Shown: piece by piece, positions 1 through 9,267 of the stretch
How the letters are laid out: the number at the start of each line of letters is the position of its first letter
How positions within the stretch are numbered: position 1 is the stretch's first letter
Assembly: GCA_026260175.1 (NCBI GenBank)
Contig: JAKCWW010003942.1
Span: 7,716-37,323, forward strand
DNA: 29,608 nucleotides
Direction: 5' to 3'
Origin: Reticulitermes lucifugus
Lineage: Eukaryota; Arthropoda; Insecta; Blattodea; Rhinotermitidae
Notes under the pieces: model-generated
Told to the model about the DNA's origin: nothing
What the model saw: the letters and a program-made list of their open reading frames with translations, nothing else
Databases searched by the model: none
Translations under genes and position numbers: made by a program

Positions 1-98
1 CTCATCTAGTGCCGGGGTTAAAGAAAGAGTAGAGCTATACCTCTACTCCCCATCTGGGCCTTCGTGGCCCGTTCTAGGGAGAATTTTACCTTTACCTT
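1..98 (+). mobile_element. SINE family A, 3' part, truncated by the window edge
   Basis: From base 3 (CATCTAGTGCCGGGGTTAAAG) to the ACCTTTACCTT tail this matches the + copy at 12052..12145 nearly base for base (GTTAAAGAAAGAGTAGAGCT, then CTCTACTCCC). It also matches the reverse complement of the complete copy at 5445..5727. The GGCCTTCGTGGCCCGT block and the CCTTTACCTT tail form the 3' end of the element. The tRNA-like head would lie left of the window. Confidence 0.75.
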
Positions 99-1009
99 GT
101 TACGTCATTAGGATGGCTAGAGGTCTGACACACCTCATTCCATTAAAGGCTTAAAGTCTCTTCCTTGTAATGGTGACGGATTAGTGGTTCTTTTGTTCGG
201 GAAGATATCTTCGGACAGGCTTGCTTGCGGGCTAGCTGTTTCTTGACAAGGGAAGGGAAGAGAGCATCCCTGATTCGAAGTACTGTACTGTTCGGCTACA
301 CGTGTGATCGTTACAGAAACAGACGCTTAGTGGTACAGTTCGCTCGTAACATCTTCGACGATCGAAAGCTCTCCAGTAATCGTAGTTGGTTCTTTGAGTT
401 GTACCAAAAAGTTGCAGTAATTTTGTTAATTCAGAAATAAACGCAATACCACAATAGTGGGTATCCAAGTGGCTTCATAGCCCCTTGTATATCCTTGGGA
501 GGGATTCATGCTAACGTGGACGTTTACACCCCCTTCACACTTTTTTTTTTGATTGGGAATATATCTCGACTAACGTGAGAAAAGGGTTAATAAGCCGTAA
601 TAGTGAGAGTGAATGTGCCAGCTTTTTTTCGGTATGAATTTTGGATCGATAAATCAAGTCACTGTTTCAGTCCGCGGCATTCGTTAGCATAGAACCGAAC
701 TAACGGTATGACTAAGCCACATTACTGTTGGGGTAGCCATGACTCATACCATCAAAGGGGAGAGGGAATGCGAGCAAAATCATTGTTGCTATGGCAACGG
801 AGAATTCTGTCTGAAATAGTCGGAAGAGGAATTGGGGTATAGGCTGTTCTTAAGTGGAAATCCAGCCTGAGACGGGCTGATAGTGTAGGACATCATATAG
901 AGGTGATCACAACACTCGGTTATGTTTAAAGTCTCGAGGGGTTTGATATTCAGATGTCAGTTCGGAAAAAATTGCCGTTCATTGGTAAAAGTTTAATTAT
1001 TATTTACTG
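99..1009. other. No gene seen; AT-moderate unique-looking DNA
   Basis: Only short spurious open frames on both strands, with no splice-flanked GC-rich block and no recognisable transposon protein. An 11-base T run lies near 541-551. Nothing else can be supported. Confidence 0.5.
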
Positions 1010-1022
1010 CATTGAACCGAGT
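1010..1022. repeat. Left target-site duplication of SINE B
   Basis: CATTGAACCGAGT is repeated without mismatch at 1337..1349, bracketing the SINE. Confidence 0.85.
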
Positions 1023-1336
1023 AAAGATAAAGGTAAAGCAACCCCATTACAGGCCTAGACAGGCCCTGAGGGGTCCAGGAGGTTGAGGCTACCAGATTTG
1101 TAGACAATCGGCACATGAAGGTGGTAAGGTTGTCAGCCCTACGCACCGGCCGCCGTTACCCCCCAGGAAATATTCCTGGTACTCTTTTCTGTTAGAGGCT
1201 GAGTCGACCCCAGGGCCATAGTGCGACCGAAATGATTATGTCAAGGAATNAATTCCAATGACACCATCGGGAANNGAACCCGCGACGTTCCGGTTTGTAG
1301 CGTAGTGCCTCAACCAACTACGCCACCGCGCGCCCC
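1023..1336 (-). mobile_element. Complete tRNA-derived SINE (family B)
   Basis: Read on the minus strand, the element starts with a tRNA-like head (GCGCGGTGGCGTAGTTGG) containing a perfect A box (TGGCGTAGTTGG). About 40 nt later comes the B box GGTTCnnTTCC. The two ambiguous bases (1274-1275) fall inside that B box, where GA is expected. The body runs to a GGCCTGTCTAGGCCTGTAA block and a TTTACC-type tail. A perfect 13-bp target-site duplication (1010..1022 and 1337..1349) marks both ends, so the insertion is complete at 314 bp. The tail module resembles that of SINE family A (GGCCTTCATGGC, ACCTTTACC), suggesting that both families use the same LINE machinery. It has internal pol III promoter boxes and no coding capacity. 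Confidence 0.88.
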
Positions 1337-1349
1337 CATTGAACCGAGT
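1337..1349. repeat. Right target-site duplication of SINE B
   Basis: Exact repeat of 1010..1022, directly after the first base of the tRNA-like head. Confidence 0.85.
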
Positions 1350-1939
1350 TTGTACACAATTACGTACTGGTGAATTGGGTATCTATTTCATGTTCATTCG
1401 ATTCTTAAACAGATCGATAACCATACTGTGTCTAAGTTAACTAAGTACATGGCCCTTAAGCCTTAAGGCTGCGGTGCGTCCGTAGCTTCTGCTGCGGGGC
1501 CCTTCTCCCCCCTCCATCCCAAAAAAACTACATGATCCTTTCGGAAAAAGTAATAGTCGCACAGCCAGTCAAGAATTGCCTGGAACCCGAAGGTTCGGAG
1601 AGCCGGCCCTTGCCCTGAAATCGTTTATTGTAATTTGCTAGAATATAACAACGATCATTCCTAAAGTAGGTTAAACGTATCTTGGCGGAGCGTGTGTATA
1701 CTGTTGATAAAGTTTCATTAGGACCCCCCAGCTCGTACTTTTGAGTTTCTGTGCTGATTAAAAAGACTTTGGGAAACACTGACGTATACGGTAGGGTCTA
1801 GCTTGTACTGTGTATAATATCCTTGCTTTGTGAGACAGTAACACCGATGACTTCACAGCCACCGGTTTCCATGGTTACGCTGGAGCTTCTTTTCTCAGTG
1901 ACGTCACAGCCGTGTTAACACAGGAATATCGTATGAGGC
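1350..1939. other. No gene seen; contains a CRE-like duplicated motif
   Basis: TGACTTCACAGCC (near 1848) recurs as TGACGTCACAGCC at 1899..1911. The second contains a perfect palindromic CRE (TGACGTCA, 1899..1906). No coding signal or transposon protein is visible. Confidence 0.45.
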
Positions 1940-2195
1940 GGCCAACAGTACCCGTTGTTAAATGGAGCTTCGTCGTTGTAAGGGGCATCGCTAATACTGT
2001 TACAATGAGTCTTAACTAGGATGTGGTGGGGGACTGGACTGGATTCTTTCGGCTCACATTAAGGGCCAGTGGCAAGCTGCTGGTTACATAGTAATGAACC
2101 TTCGGTTTCCATAATATGCGGGGAATTTCTTGATAGCTATGCAACAATTAGCTTGTCAAGAAGGATCCTTCTCCTTGGAGTTAGCTGATGCATGA
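1940..2195 (+). pseudogene. LINE (non-LTR retrotransposon) 3' end, decayed
   Basis: The codons from 2035 read LDWILSAHIKGQW then VMNLRFP. The shifted frame over 2091..2140 reads NEPSVSIICGEFLDS. Both are the overlapping 3'-end signatures seen in the other copies here (compare the minus copy at 13983, NEPSGSIKCGEFLD). Upstream, CTTCGTCGTTGTAAG and ATGAGTCTTAA resemble the RPRRRWEDNIKMDL segment but with several changes. It is a 5'-truncated, frameshifted relic of the C-terminus of a reverse-transcriptase ORF plus the start of its 3' UTR. Clade not assigned. Confidence 0.7.
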
Positions 2196-3990
2196 GTGTG
2201 AGAGATGTAGCGTTCAGGTACTGTACTTCGGTGGTCGTGGGTTGAAATGAGGCCTGTTCGTAATTTCTGTGCATTTCTTGTTTCTGTATTTTATTTAGGC
2301 ATAGTTTACCGCTGGTAGGTATTTAAGTTGCCCTGTTTCGATTTGCAATGACTAAGCCTGTGCGCCGTTCTCAAAATATATGTTTCACAGCGACATGATG
2401 CAATCGACACTTCTTAATTTTCTTTATTTGCCCGTCGATTTAGAGGTCTTTTTATAGTTGCACCCAGTTGGATGTTGTACAGTGATATTATTGACGTCAT
2501 TAACACAGATCAGTTTGAAAAAGGACGTATAAAAGAGGCAATTGAAATTACATATTTGTAATACAATTTTTCCTAATAATACAATGTGTGACAATGATCA
2601 GGTTCTGTTATTGTGACTGTTGTGGGATTCCTTTTTCGTGTCGCAGTTTATGACTCTATTGTCAGTAACCTGGATTTGCCAAGTGACCACGCGTTGCTAC
2701 TTCTGCATGCAGAATCGCTCTGCACTGCAGGTACAGCTTGAGCCACACAATTCTGCCGCGACGCAGACACGGCAATCGGTCAGTCCCCACTACTCGGCCT
2801 CTGCCACTCTTCCGTAACCATAGTTGCAACATCAGTCAATTTGCTTCTAGCGACGATACTGTTAACGGTATATAGTAATGTTAATGGCTGGCAAGTCCTT
2901 TTCCTCGCGTTATGACAGCGTTGCAGCGCAGCATTGAAGGGCGGATCTTTGCATGGCCTGGCTACAATGCGCTGTTGCCAACTCGAAATAAACTGGGCTG
3001 AAGCTGTGTTCTGTATGTAATACAGTTAAACGATGTTCGCAGTGTGCAAACGTGAGGCAGACTGCGCGTGTGGCAAACATGGTGCCTGAGTCCCGTCCCG
3101 TTTGCAACAAGCCCCCCCCCACCCGTTGAATACAGACTTTTCTACAAGCATTACGATCCTAGATTTCAGTGACTTCTATTGTACGCAGTGAGCTGTTTTT
3201 AGGATCGCTAGTAGCGTCCCCCTGCCTGCCACGTTGTCTGTCGCGCTTGTCGCTGCAGAATTATTTGGCGACCCCTCTAGGCTTCTGAGATGAAAGCCAT
3301 TGTGCACTGCAGTTGTAAGTGTGATTTGAGTTGTCTGAGATTTGAACCCGTTTTGCTGAAGAATAAATTCGTGTACTGCTCAGTATGGTCAGTCATTTAT
3401 GTGTGTGCTTTATGGCTGTAAATAAATCCCTATACTGAATTAAACGCAGTAAAACTGTATGTAGGCATCAAGAGTAACTTACCGTCTTTGGATGATATAA
3501 ACGATTCATATTTTAGAGCACTGAAGCACCACGGGCTAGTTCCCCTGCCAAGGCCTCTTCTGGCGCGTGCAGTTTTCCTGGTTTCATCGCACAATCGTAC
3601 TTCCGCGTTACAGGCGGGGGTTCAAGGTCACGCACTGCCTATAATTACCACTATGGCGAAAGCCGGTTGAATGTCAACAGGAAAATTAATTTCAAATGGC
3701 ACGTGCAAGTTCGTGACTGACTTTCCCTTCCTTAGTACTGTAACAGTTCGCAGTTCACTGGACTTCTGCGGACCCTAGGGATGACCGTAGCGTATTGCAA
3801 CATAAACTTGAACTGGTGAGACAAACACGGAAAACTGTATCGTGAGAGTACCTACGGCGCTGTAAGTATTAGACTATCAGTTGGGATAGTGATAGTGGAC
3901 AAAATCATAATGTGGGTAATACATTCATTTAAAATGTGGCGAAGCTGAAATAGGCCTAAATGGGAATATCAGTAACAAATTAATATTCAG
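2196..3990. other. No gene supported; GC-richer block near 2690-3125
   Basis: TGACGTCA occurs at 2492..2499. The 2690-3125 part is GC-richer, ends in a 9-base C run near 3112, and holds short open frames on both strands (70 codons on minus at 2910..3122). No splice-bounded frame or known motif stands out. The rest is featureless. Confidence 0.4.
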
Positions 3991-3991
3991 T

Positions 3992-4006
3992 TCATAATGA
4001 AAAATT
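3992..4006. repeat. Left target-site duplication of the composite element
   Basis: TCATAATGAAAAATT is repeated perfectly at 4252..4266. Confidence 0.88.
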
Positions 4007-4251
4007 CTTCTTCTTCTTTGGTCGGCGCTACAGCCCGTGTAGGGCCTCGTCCTTCTTGACCACATGCCTAGAGGCTGTGGTAAAGTATCCATAACAAATT
4101 GGTTATTTTACGAGGTAGGGCTGTTAACCCTACGCTCAACCCCCAACCTGGAGAACCAGGGTACCTCTCTTTGTCCGGATCATCACCCTTGACCTGCCCG
4201 GCTTGGGAGACCTTGCCAGTAGCTATGCTACCGCCGGTATAGCTCTCAGGA
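4007..4251 (-). mobile_element. Short non-autonomous retroelement joining LINE 5'-type and 3'-type sequence
   Basis: A perfect 15-bp direct repeat (3992..4006, 4252..4266) brackets 245 bp, so this is one intact insertion. On the minus strand it opens with CCTGAGAGCTATACCGGC and carries a reading frame with PGSPGWGLSVGLTALPRK. It stops at TAG and then ends with GGGCTGTAGCGCCGACC followed by an (AAG)n tail. The 3' tail resembles that of the SINE at 17671..17911 (GGGCTGTTGCCCCACC then poly-A). The upstream part resembles the 5' leader/start of an arthropod LINE as I remember it, which would make this an internally deleted LINE derivative. That identification is inference. No clear tRNA head is present. 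Confidence 0.75.
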
Positions 4252-4266
4252 TCATAATGAAAAATT
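4252..4266. repeat. Right target-site duplication of the composite element
   Basis: Exact copy of 3992..4006. Confidence 0.88.
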
Positions 4267-4690
4267 AGGACAGATTAAATCCTGGGATGCTTGTCACGCC
4301 CTCGTGTATGAAGCATTGTGACTGAACTGTATAAAATTTATGTTCACCTATTCTTTGTGTGGGTGTGAAACGTGGGGCTTAACCCAAGGAAAACGATACA
4401 GTGCTGGAGAGAATATGTGGAGCTGAGAGAACGGACGTGCTGGAAGGATGGGAAATAATTACATAATGAGGATGTACATAATTTGTATTCTTCGCTAGAT
4501 ATTATTAGCGTGAAAAAAAATTAGTGTAAATTTGAAGGACCAGACATGTAACATGGAGGTATGAAGTACATACAAAATTGTAGTCGGTAAACCTGAACGA
4601 AACTGGCAACTTAGAAGATTTAGCCGTAAACGGGGTGATAATATTTCAGTGCATCATACGGAAATACACGGACTGTAAGTCCAGACTAGA
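4267..4690 (+). pseudogene. LINE reverse-transcriptase ORF, C-terminal relic
   Basis: CETWGLTQ is encoded at 4364..4387. CATAATGAGGATGTACATAA at 4463 matches the HNEELHNLYSS segment at DNA level, and from 4580 VVGKPERN continues to RFSRKRGDNI, matching the VGKPEGK and RPRRRWEDNI blocks of the family. Block order and spacing agree with the copies at 13265, 17390 and 23240, but frameshifts and stops break the frame. The TSD-bounded element at 4007..4251 sits directly on its 5' side and may have inserted into it. Confidence 0.68.
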
Positions 4691-5431
4691 TTGAATGGGT
4701 GCAGTGGTGGTCTGTTGTGAACACGCTTAGGCACTGTTGTACTCAAGGAGGGTCCAGCATCGTGTGCCAGATTAGGATCGTAATGCGGTGTGTTGTAGCC
4801 TTTCACAAGACTTAGGTGTTTTGATGAATGAATTCATCATGCTGTTGGATTGGAACGTATCCTTGATGTAAATGTGTGCATGTAACAAGCTGAACCACTG
4901 AACGTGCTGCTGTCGAACCATCATCTTTATTGAACACAACTGAATTAATCGGTTATATATAGCGTAGTTGTAGCTGTATGTGCCATCTCTACTAACATTC
5001 AGTACGCCGCAACCTTTTGTCCGCGTAGTGTGTATTTAATCGTTTGATTCTCAGAATTGATAGCTATTGTTTTCCTAAACACCGTTGGCCAAGTTGGTAG
5101 TTGTAATGGAGACGCATTGTCTTCTCTGAGTTAGGAACTGAATTTTTGAATTAGAGTCATCGAATATGAAAACAAATGAAAGTACATTTTATTTACTTAA
5201 TTGGATACCTTGCAGGTTTCAGGGTATGTTTGGTGATTGTCGAACATTCTTGGGTTATTTAACGTTACTGTTTCAGCTGTATAGGTAAGGTAGCGTTCGG
5301 CGGTGAGATGTTAGTGTTACCGATTATTTAAAAAGGATATAGAAGGAAGGTTATGTCTTTTTAAGACACTTTCCTATCATTTGGCTGAAGAATTTAAGGA
5401 AAAGAGCGAAAACCAAACGTAAAATGTCACA
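4691..5431. other. No gene or repeat recognised
   Basis: AT-rich DNA with frequent stops in all frames. No promoter or splice-bounded exon can be argued for. Confidence 0.5.
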
Positions 5432-5444
5432 TCTCTGAACCCGG
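5432..5444. repeat. Left target-site duplication of SINE A
   Basis: TCTCTGAACCCGG here pairs with TCTCTAAACCCGG at 5728..5740 (12 of 13 identical). Confidence 0.75.
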
Positions 5445-5727
5445 TATGAAAAGGAAACGTTTTCCGTGTCCACGCCATAAGGCATATAGGGAATTAGAAG
5501 TATAGCTCCACTCATTCTTAACCTCGGCACTAGATGGAGGTGAGTGGTTAACTTCACGCCCTGGCTGCTTTACCCCGGGAAATAACCCCGGTACCCATTG
5601 AATAGGAGGTGTGGTGGGCCCCAGAGCCGGTCTGGGCGTTTTGGAGAAGAGGCCTTTGCCGGGATTGGAACCCCGGACCGTCCAGCCCGTAGCATAGTCA
5701 CTGTACCGACTACGATACCCCGGATCG
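5445..5727 (-). mobile_element. Complete tRNA-derived SINE, family A reference copy
   Basis: On the minus strand the head reads CCGGGGTATCGTAGTCGGTA (A-box-like), then GCTACGGGCTGGACGG and the B box GGGGTTCCAATCCC. Next comes a body with CAATGGGTACCGGGG and GGTAAAGCAGCC, then CCATCTAGTGCCGAGGTTAAG, and an A/T-rich 3' end. The TSD (12 of 13 identical) sets both ends and gives 283 bp. All other family A fragments in the window (1..98, 8738..8840, 10474..10520, 11955..12145, 23876..23922) can be ordered along this copy. Confidence 0.85.
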
Positions 5728-5740
5728 TCTCTAAACCCGG
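5728..5740. repeat. Right target-site duplication of SINE A
   Basis: Matches 5432..5444 with one change. Confidence 0.75.
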
Positions 5741-6059
5741 AGCTTTCCGAACACGTTGAAGCTGTGCGTAATGTTCTTATTAGGAATGCTCAAGAAGCTC
5801 AGGAGGGAAGTCCGGTAAAGACGAAGGATTGCGATAAAAGTTACGTTGTATATCGTTAGTGTAACCTTGGGAATCATTCCGGATCCATTGGCCGTGCTGT
5901 CGGATAGTTTCATATATTAGCTTACCCACACCATGAAGAATATAGTCGTAGCTCTTTTGAGCTATGAGCGAAACTGTAGCTCGATGCTTGTATAATTGCA
6001 GGCAGCAGAAAGTGGCAGCTTGACCGATCGATGCGGTAATGCAGGAGCCTCCCCTTTAC
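5741..6059. other. No gene seen
   Basis: About 320 bases with no coding pattern, inverted repeat or transposon protein that I can recognise. Confidence 0.5.
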
Positions 6060-6565
6060 TTCTGCCGACGATTGCTAACGTCAGACGCGCACATCGATTG
6101 CAGTGACGTCAGACGCTTCTCCACACTCTTCCCTCTGGCAGGCACTCTATAAATACATTTCACTTTCGCGATCGGGCAGTTCAACCGACCGTGCATATTA
6201 AAGCGCTGATAACGTACCTTGGTCATTGTTTTCAGCCATCCTGTGTGAGTGGCCAGGAAGTACTTGCACATAAAGAGGACGAAGTGGAGGATAGTGCATG
6301 TGCCGGAATTTCGTGTTTCATGCGTGCTGCCCGTTATTTTTAGAGTTGTGAAGTCTATGACTTTATTATGCTGGGAAGGAAGCTGGAATCTGAAAAGCAA
6401 GGAATGCACATGTAATTTAGCTGAAGAATTCTCTCGGGAAACGAGTTACTTGGAAGACATGAGATGGGTAGATAACATGAAGGTAGATTATGAGGGTGGG
6501 AGGTTGATGGAACTGGCTCAGGATCATGCCCAGTGGCGGGCTGTGATAATAGTTTTAGTATTAGC
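6060..6565 (+). pseudogene. LINE reverse-transcriptase ORF relic with a long fortuitous open frame
   Basis: In one frame from about 6100: LYKYISL (compare LYKTVILP in the family), then WRIVHVPEF in the position of WRKLHNEEL, VVKS before WEGSWN (for VIKSRRMRWAGHV), ETSYLEDMRWVDNMK (for RPLGRPRRRWEDNIK) and ELAQDHAQWRAV (for DLAQDRDQWRAL). Order and spacing follow the LINE C-terminus, so the relic is about 500 bp. The frame from 6249 to 6611 stays open for 120 codons, but it starts at GTG and ends in unrelated sequence. It is a decayed transposon, not a gene. Confidence 0.68.
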
Positions 6566-7119
6566 CTTTGAGATCGGCCACCAGAAAGTTTGTTCGGTGC
6601 CACTGCTTTAACAAACCTGGACGTCCCTATTTCGAACCTCACTTGGCTGTTCTGACATGACAGACGTATCCTGACAAATACCGGTACAGTAACTTAAAAC
6701 CAAACCGATCATATCCCCATCACCTCACAGTTTATCACCGTTTCTATACCTCATTTGATCAAATAACTTTACTAATTGATAGAAGTGTTAAATAAACTAA
6801 GATATCGCTGAGAACAGGAGTTCTTTTGAATTGCCAACTGGTAAAGAACTACCAACAGAATTGTGTTTGAAAGGTTGGAACAAAACCGCAAAGGTGTGGG
6901 AAGTAGTCGGATGCATGGTTCCACAAACTGGGGTATTTTGGTAGAATTGTCCGAATGTATAATTGTTCATTGAGACATGGCGTCATGACAGCGAAGTGAG
7001 CAGGGTCGCACCTTAACAGCTCCGCAAACATCAGGTTTACAGTAATGGGTCTGGCACGCAAGTAGATGTAACTCGTAAGACGGAAACTGTAATCTAGAAG
7101 GCTAGCTGCCAGTTCCGCC
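6566..7119. other. No gene seen
   Basis: AT-rich, without recognisable motifs. The minus-strand 93-codon frame at 6849..7130 has no protein-like composition. Confidence 0.5.
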
Positions 7120-7396
7120 TTTTGAAACACGTTATTGAAAGAAAGATTGAGGAAATGGTAGAAATGACGGGAAGGCGAGGAAGAAGAAGACGTAATCAGC
7201 TACTGGATGACCGTAAGGAATAGAATACAGAAGGGCGAGCACCACAGTGACCCGTGCACTTCGACCGTTATCGATCTTGTGTGCAAACCTTGAAACGAGA
7301 GGACACTGGAAATTGAAAGAGGAAGCACTAGATCGCACTCTGTGGAGAACTAGCTTTGGAAGAGGCTACGGACCTGTCGTAAGGCAGACTACAGAA
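7120..7396 (+). pseudogene. Second LINE family: 3' end of the ORF, partly intact
   Basis: From 7130 the frame reads VIERKIEEMVEMTGRRGRRR then QLLDDRKE and hits a stop. After a frame change it runs unbroken through ETRGHWKLKEEALDRT, LWRTSFGRGYG and PVVRQTTE to about 7396. This differs from the RWEDN/NEPSG family of the other copies, and I recognise it as the C-terminus of a different arthropod non-LTR element. At least two disabling changes separate the blocks. The last roughly 35 codons are well preserved, so it is younger than most relics here. Confidence 0.75.
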
Positions 7397-7788
7397 AACA
7401 GCCATTCTTTGTATAATCTTTGCGTTTAAATTGCGTAAGATTTGTAATGATGAATAGACGCTCCCGGTCATATTTCAAGATATCTGAATGCTGTGCAAAG
7501 TTATGACACTGGAGTGAAACCTCTTGGGTGACTACATTTCCATAAGGTTGAAAGACTTGGTGCATACGTTACCAGTTTCCTATCCTGCTTACAACTGTTT
7601 CCCGTAGGGCATTCATGTGCTTATTAAATATCGCTTACTAAGGTCAGTTCTTAGTCACTGGGCCAGGTTAAATACGGATTCGGTGGGAATAAGTTATAGA
7701 TGAAATAAACAAGGACGGGGAAATTGTAGACCTTCTGTATAATAATGCAGCAGTGAACTAACGGTAGCAGACCTATAGGTTTGGAATA
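7397..7788. other. No gene seen
   Basis: AT-rich. No transposon protein, inverted repeat or splice-bounded frame noticed. Confidence 0.5.
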
Positions 7789-7919
7789 CACTCAGACCCC
7801 GATATAGGGCCGCTGTTTGGTCATCGCAGTTTGTGGGGTGTATCAAGGTGGTTATATTGAGGGTGGCCTATACAGGCGTCCATGGGCGGTGAGGGTGGTG
7901 CTGTATCGGGGTTTGACTG
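7789..7919. mobile_element. Small terminal-inverted-repeat element (Tc1/mariner or pogo-like MITE)
   Basis: The left end CACTCAGACCCCGATATAG (7789..7807) and the reverse complement of the right end (CAGTCAAACCCCGATACAG, 7901..7919) match at 15 of 19 positions, giving a 131-bp element with no coding capacity. A TA dinucleotide lies just left (7787-7788), as expected for Tc1/mariner/pogo targets. The right flank reads CA, so one copy of the duplication has decayed if this is correct. The ACCCCGATATA motif resembles pogo-type termini. Confidence 0.6.
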
Positions 7920-8737
7920 CACAATTTTAAAAATAGCTTTCTAATTTTTGTCGTATCAGAGGGTCGTGTTCCTTTTACAATGCTTAGATTAATTATTTTA
8001 AGGACAGCAGTTCTGTCGGAATTTTAAGTTCGCAGTTACCATTGAGGGGTTCTGGAATCAGTCCAGCCTTTCCGCGCACACAGCTTTGTCAGTAATCAGA
8101 TTCATCGGGCTGTTAAGACCATCACGCAGATGGTGATTGAAAAATTACGGTGCCCCACTCTGACAGACGGTGAATCTGTTCTGAGCTGGAGAAGGGGTAC
8201 AGGAATAAAAAAAAAACAAAGGCGGTTGCTGGGGGAGAAAAAACTTATCAAGTGGTTTCAAGTGCCATTACAGACAAAACCTGTGATGCCTGGTTGGTGC
8301 CATTGTTCAACCATTCCCTGTATATATAAACAGGGAGATATAAGAATTTGGAAAGTTGTAAGCTTTAGTTAAGTCTTGAGGACACACAGACGTTGAGATA
8401 TATCGCCCCTGTTGACGCACCTGCCGTTAAATGACGGAACTGTACTCCATAATAACTATGCAGATTTTGCGTAACGACTGATTCGTCAGCAAATGGCAAG
8501 CTATGTCGTCATCATTGTCGCACAACTTCCTTGGCGCCCGCTCCCCGCGCTCTGCAGGAAGAATTCTCTGTGGCCCACCATTGGTGACGCTTTCCTTGGA
8601 GTTTCACGCTTTCGTTTTCGCAATTCGTGTCGTTGGCGCTCGCAGCCGAACACTTCAACAGATGTTTCAGCTGTTGTGCTGGATATTTAGTAGGTCAGAA
8701 AACATCTTGTTGCATAGTCCAGAAGTGAGCTCGGCCA
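7920..8737. other. No gene supported; GC-richer patch at 8490-8690
   Basis: The 8490-8690 patch is open in two + frames (65 and 93 codons) but lacks clear splice signals or a recognisable domain. The remainder is AT-rich. Confidence 0.4.
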
Positions 8738-8840
8738 GTAAAGGTACTGGTTCCAGTCCTGGGATCCACCAGCCATCTATTTAGTGGGTACCGGATGATT
8801 TTTCCTGTGACTAAAGCAGCCGGAGCGTGAATCTGACACC
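8738..8840 (+). mobile_element. SINE family A, middle fragment
   Basis: GTACTGGTTCCAG, then TAGTGGGTACCGG, TTTTTCCTGTGACTAAAGCA and GCCGGAGCGTGAA, align in order with the body of the copy at 5445..5727 and with 11955..12040. Both the tRNA-like head and the 3' end are missing or unrecognisable. Confidence 0.65.
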
Positions 8841-8897
8841 GTCTTCATCCAGTTCTGCTTTCAAAATGTACATATCTGCCCCTGCTTGCTTCACGAA

Positions 8898-8978
8898 GCG
8901 TTGCGTAGGACGTAGAGGCAACTTTAATAATGAACAACGCGTTGCTTAGACGTAGAAACAACTTTAATAATAGTGATT
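8898..8978. repeat. Imperfect 41-bp tandem duplication (two units)
   Basis: Unit one starts at 8898 with GCGTTGCGTAGGACGTAGA and ends in AACTTTAATAATGAACAAC. Unit two starts at 8939 with GCGTTGCTTAGACGTAGA and ends in AACTTTAATAATAGTG. They differ by a one-base deletion and a few substitutions. Confidence 0.75.
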
Positions 8979-9153
8979 ATCCCTTTCAGGACAAAACATA
9001 ATGGTGTGTGTATTCTTAAGATTGTTGTAATAATTAAGCAGTGTTGTTATTTTGGAACAGTTCATTTAAAAAAAACGCAGTCGTTGATTGTTGGTTTAGT
9101 TGTACCGTATTTTGGTGTCGTCAAGAATACCACTCTCTTCCTGCATTCTACAG

Positions 9154-9267
9154 GTATCCCCTTCCACTGCGGCTCAGAGCACGCAGCTGTCATTGGAAGT
9201 CCTGGCGCAAGCAGGATGCCTATGCGACAAAACTGCCATGTTCAGGAACGCGGTACATTGCTCACAT
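9154..9267 (+). other. Possible but weak exon (114 bp)
   Basis: A strong acceptor (CTCTTCCTGCATTCTACAG, ending 9153) precedes a GC-richer block flanked by AT-rich DNA. A moderate donor GTAGTT follows at 9268. The length of 114 is a multiple of three. All three frames are open, so the sequence cannot choose one. The most protein-like reads STAAQSTQLSLEVLAQAG. A chance acceptor is equally possible. Confidence 0.22.

Noticed and set aside
1262..1336. tRNA gene on the minus strand
   Set aside because: A and B boxes are good, but the sequence continues into a SINE body and tail bounded by a TSD, so it is a SINE head.
6104..6178. Apparent core promoter: CRE at 6104, TATAAATA at 6148 and CAGTT initiator 30 bp downstream
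   Set aside because: The same bases read in frame as the LINE segment LYKYISL (family LYKTVILP) and flow into the LINE relic. The TATA is codon sequence of the transposon, so spacing is coincidental.
6249..6611. 120-codon + open frame as a gene
   Set aside because: Starts at GTG, follows decayed LINE motifs throughout (WRIVH, VVKS, RWVDNMK, LAQDHAQWRA) and ends in unrelated sequence.
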